DNA from: an uncultured Lachnospiraceae bacterium
GTDB taxonomy: Bacteria > Bacillota > Clostridia > Lachnospirales > Lachnospiraceae
Length of the DNA stretch: 8,372 nt
Reading direction: 5' to 3'
Assembly (NCBI GenBank): GCA_934418055.1
Contig: CAKRWX010000093.1
Location: forward strand, 1 to 8,372
Shown: positions 1 to 5,501 of the stretch, in pieces
Numbering within the stretch: position 1 is the first letter of the stretch
How the letters are laid out: each line of letters starts with the position of its first letter
The notes under the pieces: model-generated
The model's database searches: none
The model's input: only the letters and a program-made list of their open reading frames with translations
Told to the model about the DNA's origin: nothing
Position numbers and translations under genes: made by a program

Positions 1-1550
1 CGATTCAGGTAAGACGTGCCAATGAAGGCGAGAAGATCGTCACTCTGGATGAAAAGGAATTTACCTTAAATCCAAGCAACTTAGTGATCTGTGACGGCAA
101 GAAGCCAGTTGCACTTGCAGGTATCATGGGCGGTTTAAATTCCGAGATCCGCGATACCACCACAGAGGTGATGTTTGAGTCCGCGAAATTTGCCCGTGAC
201 AACATCCGCAGAAGCTCCCGTGCATTAGGACAGTCCTCCGATGCAAGCCAGAGGTATTCCAAGGGCGTGGACGAGTATGCTACGGAGATGGCTATGAAAC
301 GTGTCCTGCATCTGGTAGAGGAGTTAGGCGCAGGTAAGGTTTCTAAGACTCATAAGAATGTAAATACCGGCAATTCCTTAGAGCCAGTGACCTTTAAGAC
401 CAGCATCAAGAAGGTAAATGGTGTTCTTGGAATCACCGTTCCGGACGAGGATATTTTACGGATCTTAACAGGATTAAACTTCCAGCCGGAGATCAGCGGT
501 GATGAGCTGACCATGCATTTCCCGGCATACCGTGAAGATATGGCAGATTATCCGGATGTGGCTGAGGAAATCATCCGTATGTATGGTTACGAGCATATCC
601 AGTCCACATTCATGCCGACCGCTCAGGTAACGATCGGTGGAACAAATTTACGTCAGAAAACGATTTTGAAGGTGAAAAGAGCCCTGTGCAGCATTGGCGC
701 ATTTGAGGGAATGCATTATTCCTTCTTCTCCCCGGCTGATTTAGACCAGATGGGATTTGCCGAGGATGCTCCAGAACGCAAGGCTATCCGCATCATGAAC
801 CCGATCAATGAGGATCTGTCCTTAATGAGAACCACTCTGGCGCCTCAGATGATCCACGCCATGGGACGTAACCAGAAGAGAGGCAACTTCGAGGGCCGTA
901 TCTTTGAGATCGGCAATGCATTTATTCCAAAGTCCCTGCCGTTAACAGAGTATCCAGAAGAGCGCGCGACCCTGTGTATCGGTGTATTTGGCAAGAACGA
1001 GTCCTTCTTCACCTTGAAAGGTATGGCTGAGACCGTTGCAGATGTGCTGAACATTTCCTTCACCTATGAGAAAGCCGAGAAGCCATTCCTGCATCCATAT
1101 CAGACCGCAGCTATTTTCTGCGAGGGCGAGGAGATCGGATATTTCGGTAAGGTGAAATACGAGATCATGAAGGATGAGGCGATGCGTGAGGACGCTTATG
1201 TCTTAGAGATCAGCATGAAAGCCCTGGAAAAATGGTACGGCAAAGCGCCAGTCTTTGAGCCACTTCCAAAATTCGCAGAGGAGAAACGTGACCTGGCTCT
1301 GGTTATGGACAAGGAGATCACCTGTGGACAGGTAGAGGAGTGTATCAAGGCAGCAAGCCCATTTGTGAAAGATGTAACACTCTTCGACGTATATGAAGGC
1401 AAACAGATCCTGGCAGATAAGAAATCCATGGCATTCACTGTTCTGTTCACACCAAAGGATGAGGCATTTACCGCTGAGGCAGTAGACGGTTATGTAAAGA
1501 AGATCTTAAAACAGTTGAATAAGACTTATGGTATTGAGCTGAGAAGCTGA
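1..1550 (+). CDS. pheT: Phenylalanine--tRNA ligase beta subunit, 3' part
   Basis: This is the large chain of the alpha2-beta2 phenylalanyl-tRNA synthetase, which charges tRNA-Phe in the cytoplasm. The frame is open from the window edge (first whole codon at 3) to TGA at 1548-1550, giving 515 residues of a protein usually near 800, so the N-terminal tRNA-binding domain lies outside. A GTG at 84 is internal, because the upstream codons already read as PheT sequence. Visible in order are the B3/B4 editing region with the hallmark GIMGG (about 120-135), the B5 domain (about 400-510), the stretch ending in AEEIIRMYGY (about 560-590), the catalytic-like core, and the C-terminal FDX-ACB anticodon-binding domain (about 1255-1547, starting FEPLPKFAEEKRDLALV). 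pheS should lie just upstream. An intrinsic terminator follows within 35 bases. No frameshift or missing region is seen. Confidence 0.97.
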   Translation, partial: IQVRRANEGEKIVTLDEKEFTLNPSNLVICDGKKPVALAGIMGGLNSEIRDTTTEVMFESAKFARDNIRRSSRALGQSSDASQRYSKGVDEYATEMAMKRVLHLVEELGAGKVSKTHKNVNTGNSLEPVTFKTSIKKVNGVLGITVPDEDILRILTGLNFQPEISGDELTMHFPAYREDMADYPDVAEEIIRMYGYEHIQSTFMPTAQVTIGGTNLRQKTILKVKRALCSIGAFEGMHYSFFSPADLDQMGFAEDAPERKAIRIMNPINEDLSLMRTTLAPQMIHAMGRNQKRGNFEGRIFEIGNAFIPKSLPLTEYPEERATLCIGVFGKNESFFTLKGMAETVADVLNISFTYEKAEKPFLHPYQTAAIFCEGEEIGYFGKVKYEIMKDEAMREDAYVLEISMKALEKWYGKAPVFEPLPKFAEEKRDLALVMDKEITCGQVEECIKAASPFVKDVTLFDVYEGKQILADKKSMAFTVLFTPKDEAFTAEAVDGYVKKILKQLNKTYGIELRS

Positions 1551-1582
1551 TTTTTGGTTTCATATCATATGTGAGACGAAAG

Positions 1583-1625
1583 CCGGTGACAGGTGGTGAA
1601 AATCAATTTGTCACCGGATTTTTTT
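1583..1625 (+). terminator. Rho-independent terminator of pheT
   Basis: A perfect 9-bp stem (CCGGTGACA at 1583-1591 with TGTCACCGG at 1609-1617) encloses a 17-nt loop. It is followed one base later by seven T's (1619-1625). It lies 33 bases after the pheT stop codon and is well placed to end that transcript. Confidence 0.92.
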
Positions 1626-1627
1626 AT

Positions 1628-1652
1628 GTCATAGGAAACTTTATTCTATGAC
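1628..1652. repeat. Short intergenic inverted repeat
   Basis: GTCATAG at 1628-1634 is the exact reverse complement of CTATGAC at 1646-1652. One G-U and one A-U pair can extend the stem inward to 9 bp around a 7-nt loop. It starts three bases after the pheT terminator T-run and has no T-run of its own, so it is not a second terminator for pheT. Its role is unknown. Confidence 0.5.
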
Positions 1653-1655
1653 GCA

Positions 1656-1743
1656 AAAACGCTCCGTGGGATGCGCAGTGATTCCGTGAAGAATATGTCA
1701 GCTTACGCTGACCAGAATCATGCGCCAAGTCTCACGGGTGTTT
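1656..1743. repeat. Long imperfect palindrome / structured intergenic hairpin
   Basis: The two halves of this 88-base stretch can pair along nearly their whole length. From outside in, AAAC (1657-1660) pairs with GTTT (1740-1743). Next, CCGTGGGA (1664-1671) pairs with the complementary run 1730-1737, with one G-U. GCGCA (1673-1677) pairs with TGCGC (1721-1725), and TGATTC (1679-1684) with GAATCA (1715-1720). After an asymmetric internal loop, GTCAGC (1697-1702) closes on GCTGAC (1707-1712) over a TTAC tetraloop. There is no T-run, no coding potential and no transposase nearby. It may be a copy of a dispersed palindromic repeat, a structured RNA, or a 5' UTR element of the methyltransferase gene 26 bases downstream. 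I cannot tell which. Confidence 0.6.
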
Positions 1744-1769
1744 GACTTGAACTCAGTGGGAGGTGGGGC

Positions 1770-2384
1770 ATGAAATCAGAGAGGAATGAAGCAAAAAATG
1801 AAGAGCAATGGGATAAACTGCTGCGCATTCACACCACAGGACGGGACGATTCCAAAGCAGACCAGTTCCGGTATCCCTATGAGCCGACGCCGTATTCGGT
1901 ACTACAGCGGCTGGCTAATGAGGGGCTGATCCGAAAAGGGGATACGCTGATTGATTACGGCTGCGGAAAGGGCAGAGTGGACTTTTTTCTGTCGTATCAG
2001 ACGAAATGCCACACCATTGGCGTGGAATATGATGAGCGGCTTTATGAGAAGGCAATGGAAAACCAGGCGGGAGCTGCGTCGGCTGGACGGGTGAGTTTTG
2101 AACTGGTGGACGCAGTTGCTTTTCCAGTGCCGGAGCAGGTGGACTGCGCTTACTTTTTTAATCCATTTTCACTGGAGATTTTGCAGAAGGTGATCGCAAG
2201 GATCTTGGAGTCCTATTATGCGTGTCCGAGAAAGATCCGGTTGTTTTTCTATTATCCGTCGGATGAGTATATTTCTTACCTGATGTCGGTGGATGACCTG
2301 ATGTTTGTGGATGAGGTTTCGTGTATGGATCTGTTTGAGGGGAATAATCCCAGGGAGAGGATCGTAATCTTTGAGATGGAGTAG
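1770..2384 (+). CDS. Class I SAM-dependent methyltransferase, substrate unknown
   Basis: This 204-residue soluble protein has the Rossmann-type SAM-binding signature. Motif I is LIDYGCGKGRVDFFL (residues about 60-74), the acidic strand-2 end is GVEYDE (84-89), and the strand-4 motif is DCAYFFNPF (125-133), where the Asn-Pro-Phe sits where many methyltransferases carry a catalytic NPP/DPPY-like motif. The residues before motif I (about 1-50) are polar and likely form a substrate-binding cap. The start is ATG 1770, preceded by a strong GGGAGGTG site (1758-1765) six bases from its core to the start codon. It stands alone: pheT is terminated upstream, and 224 bases with a new promoter separate it from the next gene. 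No terminator with a T-run is visible after it. The methyl acceptor cannot be read from sequence; a small molecule or a protein is possible. Confidence 0.85.
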   Translation: MKSERNEAKNEEQWDKLLRIHTTGRDDSKADQFRYPYEPTPYSVLQRLANEGLIRKGDTLIDYGCGKGRVDFFLSYQTKCHTIGVEYDERLYEKAMENQAGAASAGRVSFELVDAVAFPVPEQVDCAYFFNPFSLEILQKVIARILESYYACPRKIRLFFYYPSDEYISYLMSVDDLMFVDEVSCMDLFEGNNPRERIVIFEME

Positions 2385-2428
2385 AAGAGGCTTCTTGGGG
2401 AATCGTGTACATGGAAGATCCCGGTTTC

Positions 2429-2457
2429 TTGTAAAATGATGGGGATCATGATATGAT
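2429..2457 (+). promoter_or_regulatory. Probable SigA promoter for the hydrolase / zinc-ribbon pair
   Basis: TTGTAA (2429-2434) and TATGAT (2452-2457) are separated by exactly 17 bases, each one or two mismatches from consensus. Transcription would start near 2464, leaving a leader of about 145 nt. The spacer contains ATGAT-GGGG-ATCAT, and GATCCC (2417-2422) with GGGATC (2442-2447) brackets the -35 box, so a repressor could bind here. The rest of the 2385-2608 gap holds no gene I can support. Confidence 0.6.
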
Positions 2458-2608
2458 GAGTGCATGAGAGCCATAGAGCGTGTGTATTTTTGGCAGCTCT
2501 GCATTTATGAGAGTTGTCAATGGCAAGTTCTACGGGTGAATGGCGAAGTGATTGCATGATGAAAGAAACAAAAATTTGAAAATATGATAGAAGAAAGGGG
2601 TTTTATAT

Positions 2609-3343
2609 ATGGCAGAACAGCTTACGTTAACATGGATCGGTCATTCTTGTTTTAAAGTTGACTGTGGAGATTATACGATCGTATTTGACCCTTACGAGGA
2701 CGGCTATGTGCCGGGATGTCCGATGGTGCGGGAGAGCGCGGATCTGGTGCTGTGCAGCCATGACCACAAGGATCATGGAGCAAGCCATCTGGTGAAGCGG
2801 ATCGAGGGGAGAAAGAATCCATTTCAGATCCAGGTGATCCATACATGGCATGATGACCAGAAAGGGGCTTTGAGAGGACAAAATCAGATCCATATCTTAG
2901 ATGATGGCAGGTTCCGCATGGCCCATATGGGAGATCTGGGATGTGAATTGACGGAACATGAGATGGAGCAGCTTCGGGGACTGGATCTGATGCTGATCCC
3001 GGTTGGCGGGTATTACACCATTGACGCGAAGCAGGCTAAGGCACTGGTGGAGCGGGTAAAACCGAGAATCGTGGTTCCGATGCATTACCGGGGCGAGGGC
3101 TTTGGATATGACGTGCTGGGAACGGTGAAAGAGTATACGGATTTATGTGAGACGGCAGTTTACGGGGATAGTGAAGTCCTGGTTTTGGAGAAATCGGATG
3201 CTTTGGAGTCTGATCATGTGTCTGCGTCCGACCAAAATCCGGTATCAGCGCAGACATTAAACTGGCGCGCAGGAGCCCAGTCCGGCACACTGAGAAATGG
3301 ACAGGAGGAAACCGTAGTTCTGCGGATGGCAAAGGATGAATAA
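2609..3343 (+). CDS. Metallo-beta-lactamase-fold hydrolase, UlaG/YtkL-like
   Basis: This 244-residue cytoplasmic protein belongs to the beta-lactamase-like metal hydrolases of the UlaG (ascorbate-6-phosphate lactonase) type. The N-terminus LTWIGHSCFKVD is typical of that branch. The metal ligands are visible as SHDHKDH (His51, His53, Asp55, His56), His106 with Asp109 in AHMGDLG, and His159 in VPMHY. His81 in the HTWHDD segment is likely near the active site. Asp27-Pro in FDPYED is also family-typical. Residues about 196-235 are a polar, low-conservation-looking stretch before the last strand (ETVVLRM), longer than I expect for the family. AAGGGG at 2595-2600 lies 8 bases before ATG 2609. The stop overlaps the next start, so the two are translated together. 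The natural substrate is unknown; a phosphorylated lactone or other ester is possible. Confidence 0.88.
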   Translation: MAEQLTLTWIGHSCFKVDCGDYTIVFDPYEDGYVPGCPMVRESADLVLCSHDHKDHGASHLVKRIEGRKNPFQIQVIHTWHDDQKGALRGQNQIHILDDGRFRMAHMGDLGCELTEHEMEQLRGLDLMLIPVGGYYTIDAKQAKALVERVKPRIVVPMHYRGEGFGYDVLGTVKEYTDLCETAVYGDSEVLVLEKSDALESDHVSASDQNPVSAQTLNWRAGAQSGTLRNGQEETVVLRMAKDE

Positions 3344-3782
3344 TGGAAAATGGAGCCAGCTTCTGGCGAAATGGAGAGAAAGTTTCCGCCGGTTTATGGT
3401 GGGAAGATATGGCAGCGATGAGCTGAACCAGTTTCTGGTTTGGGTGTTTATCGCGATCCTTTTTGTAAGGATTTTTGTTCATTCCAGGATCTGGTACTGG
3501 CTGGAACTGGCAGTGATCGTTGTGATCTATTACCGGATGTTTTCAAAAAATACTAGCCAGCGGTTTAAGGAAAACCAGGCGTATTTGAATCTCCGGTTCC
3601 GGGTGACGGAGAAGGCGAAAGGCGTGAGGTCAGGAAAATGGAAAGAAGACCTGGAAGAAGCTAAAAAGTATAAGATCTTCAAATGTCCGAACTGCGGGCA
3701 GAAGATCCGGATCCCAAGAGGACATGGAAAGGTCAGCGTCCACTGCCGGAAATGTGGGCATGATTTTATCGGAAGAACTTGA
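3336..3782 (+). CDS. Small membrane protein with C-terminal zinc ribbon
   Basis: I do not recognise a named gene. The 148-residue product has a basic N-terminus (1-28), two likely membrane helices (about 32-48, FLVWVFIAILFVRIFV, and about 52-68, WYWLELAVIVVIYY), then a charged cytoplasmic segment (70-112). It ends in a zinc ribbon with CPNC at 117-120 and CRKC at 137-140, the two knuckles split by a basic loop (IRIPRGHGK). Such ribbons often bind nucleic acid or protein, so this may be a membrane-tethered regulator or assembly factor, but that is inference. ATG 3336 overlaps the hydrolase stop by 8 bases and lacks a good binding site of its own, so it probably depends on translational coupling. 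Its stop codon lies inside the -35 box of the next promoter. Confidence 0.78.
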   Translation: MNNGKWSQLLAKWRESFRRFMVGRYGSDELNQFLVWVFIAILFVRIFVHSRIWYWLELAVIVVIYYRMFSKNTSQRFKENQAYLNLRFRVTEKAKGVRSGKWKEDLEEAKKYKIFKCPNCGQKIRIPRGHGKVSVHCRKCGHDFIGRT

Positions 3783-3807
3783 CAGCCGGGTGACGGAGTG
3801 ATACTCT
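3779..3807 (+). promoter_or_regulatory. Promoter of the glp-like redox operon
   Basis: A consensus TTGACA (3779-3784) is followed after 17 bases by TACTCT (3802-3807), a weak -10 hexamer rescued by an extended -10 TGN (3799-3801). Transcription would begin near 3814, about 240 bases before the first gene. The -35 box contains the TGA stop of the preceding gene, so the leader starts right at that gene's end. Confidence 0.7.
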
Positions 3808-3816
3808 AATAATAGT

Positions 3817-3845
3817 GATAACTATGAAGAGACTGAATAGTTATC
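3817..3845 (+). promoter_or_regulatory. Hairpin at the 5' end of the redox operon leader
   Basis: GATAACTAT (3817-3825) is an exact reverse complement of ATAGTTATC (3837-3845), giving a 9-bp stem with an 11-nt loop. No T-run follows, so it is not a terminator. It begins only a few bases after the predicted transcription start. It could stabilise the 5' end of the mRNA, serve as a protein or RNA-binding site for GlpP, or act as a DNA operator. Confidence 0.5.
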
Positions 3846-3874
3846 GATAAATGAAATCATGTGCCTAAGAGATG

Positions 3875-3929
3875 AGAGAGCAGGCAGATCAGAAGCGTGA
3901 TAGCTTCTGGTTTGTTATGCTCTTTTTTT
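3875..3929 (+). terminator. Leader terminator, probable GlpP antitermination target
   Basis: An outer stem AGAGCA (3877-3882) / TGCTCT (3918-3923) and a 12-bp inner stem (3885-3896 / 3903-3914, two G-U pairs) with loop GTGATA stack into a strong hairpin. It runs straight into seven T's (3923-3929). It lies between promoter and first gene, where a plain terminator would silence the operon. In Bacillus, GlpP with glycerol-3-phosphate binds an equivalent leader hairpin of glpD and lets polymerase pass. The presence of glpP at the end of this cluster makes that the likely mechanism here. It would also end read-through from the upstream hydrolase unit. Confidence 0.8.
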
Positions 3930-3992
3930 CGTGTACAACGAGCCAAAATCCACGCTTGCGTGAGATCTTGGCGACTGTCGCGAAAACTCTGG

Positions 3993-4015
3993 AAAATGTG
4001 CGAAGCTCATTTTTT
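3993..4015 (+). terminator. Second, weak hairpin with T-run in the leader
   Basis: AAAATG-T-GC (3993-4001) can pair with GC-T-CATTTT (4005-4013) through one T-T mismatch over a GAA loop, followed by more T's (to 4015). It resembles a weak bidirectional terminator 38 bases before the first start codon. Between it and the strong leader terminator lies another small GC-rich hairpin (CACGC-TT-GCGTG, about 3952-3963). Confidence 0.35.
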
Positions 4016-4039
4016 AGAGTCAGTGCATACATACAAAAC

Positions 4040-4046
4040 AGGAGGG
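4040..4046 (+). promoter_or_regulatory. Ribosome binding site fixing the GTG start of the GlpA-like gene
   Basis: AGGAGGG sits six bases before GTG 4053. The frame is open upstream to 3897, but that stretch crosses both leader hairpins, and the FAD-binding strand starts only a few residues after the GTG. The GTG is therefore the start. Confidence 0.85.
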
Positions 4047-4052
4047 TCAGTT

Positions 4053-5501
4053 GTGAGCAGATGGGATTATGATGTAGCCGTGATCGGCGGCGGTGTAGTT
4101 GGCTGCGCGGCGGCAAGAGAATTGTCAAGATATGAGCTTTCCGTGTGTTTGCTGGAGAAAACAGAAGATGTATGTTCTGGAACCTCCAAGGCGAACAGTG
4201 CCATCGTCCATGCGGGATTTGATGCAGTGCCGGGTAGCAGGAAGGCAGAATTTAACGTAAAGGGTAATGAGATGATGGGAGATCTGGCGAAAGACCTGGA
4301 TATTCCATTCAAGAGAAATGGTTCCCTGGTGTTATGCTTTGCTGAGGAGGACAGGGATGGTCTGCAGATGTTGTATGACCGTGGAATCGCTAACGGAGTC
4401 AAGGATTTACAGATCCTGGAAAAAGACCAGGTATTAGCGATGGAGCCTCATGTATCCGATCAGGTGGTGGCAGCGCTTTTTGCACCGACCGGCGGAATCG
4501 TCTGTCCATTTGAGCTGACCATCGCTATGGCTGAGAATGCCTGTGAAAATGGTGTGGAGTTTAAGCGGAATGCAGGAGTCCTTAGTATCGAAAAATTGGA
4601 GAATGGTTACCGGCTGATAACTGAGAGAGGCGAATTGACAGCCCATTATGTGGTCAATGCAGCAGGTGTTTATTCTGATGAGATCCACAACATGGTCAGT
4701 GAAAAGAAGCTGCACAACACCCCAAGAAAAGGGGATTACTGCCTGTTGGACCAGGCCGCTGGTGGATACGTGTCCCACACCATTTTCCAGCTTCCTGGTA
4801 AATACGGCAAAGGAATTCTGGTATCCCCGACGATCCATGGAAACCTGCTTCTGGGACCAACCGCTGTGGATGTGGAGGACAAAGAAAATACCGCAACAAC
4901 TGCAAAAGAGCTGAGTGATGTGATCAGCAAATCCGCAGTCAGTGTGAAAGGTATTCCATATAATCAGGTGATCACTTCCTTTTCTGGCGTTCGTGCCCAT
5001 GAGGATGGAGATGATTTCGTGATTGGAGAAGCAGAGGATGCAGAAGGCTTCTTTGATGCTGCAGGTATCGAGTCCCCGGGACTGACCAGCGCTCCGGCTA
5101 TTGGAGTGTATTTAGCAGAGCAGATTGCGGCAAAAGCATCAGCAGAACGGAAAAAGAACTTTATTTCCACCAGAAAAGGTATTCCGAGACTGAACCACAT
5201 GAGCTTTGAGGAGCGGGCAGAGCTGATCCGGAAACGTCCGGAATACGGCACCATCGTCTGCCGGTGTGAGGGTATCAGTGAAGGTGAGATCATGGATGCG
5301 GTTCACAGACCGGTGGGAGCGGTTTCCATGGATGGTGTGAAGCGCAGGACCAGACAGGGCATGGGAAGGTGCCAGGGCGGTTTCTGTACACCGAAGGCCA
5401 TGGAGATCATCGCCCGGGAACTGGGATGCGCCATGGAAGACATTTGCAAAAATCAGCCAGGTTCTGAACTGCTGGTAAAGAACGGAGGGATGGAAGCATG
5501 A
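4053..5501 (+). CDS. GlpA-like FAD-dependent oxidoreductase with BFD-like [2Fe-2S] domain
   Basis: This 482-residue flavoenzyme has a DAO/GlpA-type FAD domain opening with VAVIGGGVVGCAAAREL (residues 8-24) and the motif SGTSKANSAIVHAGFD (42-57) that lines the flavin in the GlpA and L-2-hydroxyglutarate oxidase group. VNAAGVYSDEI (201-211) and the SGVRAHEDGDDFVIG segment (311-325) complete it. The tail (about 400-465) is a BFD-like iron-sulfur domain with Cys403-X-Cys405 and Cys440-X4-Cys445. By family and context it most likely oxidises glycerol-3-phosphate to dihydroxyacetone phosphate, passing electrons through the cluster to its partners. A 2-hydroxy-acid substrate cannot be excluded, since the PGSRKAEFNVKGN segment looks closer to hydroxyglutarate oxidases. 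Its stop overlaps the next start (ATGA), so it is translationally coupled to the second flavoprotein. No signal peptide or membrane anchor is seen. Confidence 0.85.
   Translation: MSRWDYDVAVIGGGVVGCAAARELSRYELSVCLLEKTEDVCSGTSKANSAIVHAGFDAVPGSRKAEFNVKGNEMMGDLAKDLDIPFKRNGSLVLCFAEEDRDGLQMLYDRGIANGVKDLQILEKDQVLAMEPHVSDQVVAALFAPTGGIVCPFELTIAMAENACENGVEFKRNAGVLSIEKLENGYRLITERGELTAHYVVNAAGVYSDEIHNMVSEKKLHNTPRKGDYCLLDQAAGGYVSHTIFQLPGKYGKGILVSPTIHGNLLLGPTAVDVEDKENTATTAKELSDVISKSAVSVKGIPYNQVITSFSGVRAHEDGDDFVIGEAEDAEGFFDAAGIESPGLTSAPAIGVYLAEQIAAKASAERKKNFISTRKGIPRLNHMSFEERAELIRKRPEYGTIVCRCEGISEGEIMDAVHRPVGAVSMDGVKRRTRQGMGRCQGGFCTPKAMEIIARELGCAMEDICKNQPGSELLVKNGGMEA

Noticed and set aside
1608..1636. Promoter for the methyltransferase gene (TTGTCA, 17 bases, ATAGGA)
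   Set aside because: The -35-like box is the 3' arm of the pheT terminator and the -10 candidate matches consensus poorly.
2464..2559. A possible 31-codon gene (starts MRAIERVYFW) in the gap before the hydrolase
   Set aside because: The ATG coincides with the predicted transcription start and has no ribosome binding site. No family resemblance is seen. It might be a leaderless peptide or a gene remnant, but the support is too thin to list.
3036..3482. A 148-codon open frame on the minus strand
   Set aside because: It overlaps the hydrolase and zinc-ribbon genes, is Pro/His/Ser-rich as reverse-complement shadows often are, and has no start signal.
3817..3845. Terminator for the hydrolase / zinc-ribbon unit
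   Set aside because: The perfect stem is AT-rich and is followed by GATAAATG rather than a T-run. The stronger terminator at 3875-3929 is the better candidate.
3897..4052. A 52-codon N-terminal extension of the GlpA-like protein
   Set aside because: The stretch crosses the leader terminator and second hairpin, and a strong binding site sits just before GTG 4053.
4434..5000. A 188-codon open frame on the minus strand
   Set aside because: It is antisense to the GlpA-like gene, whose protein is clearly conserved across the same bases. It has no ribosome binding site or recognisable motif and is a composition shadow.
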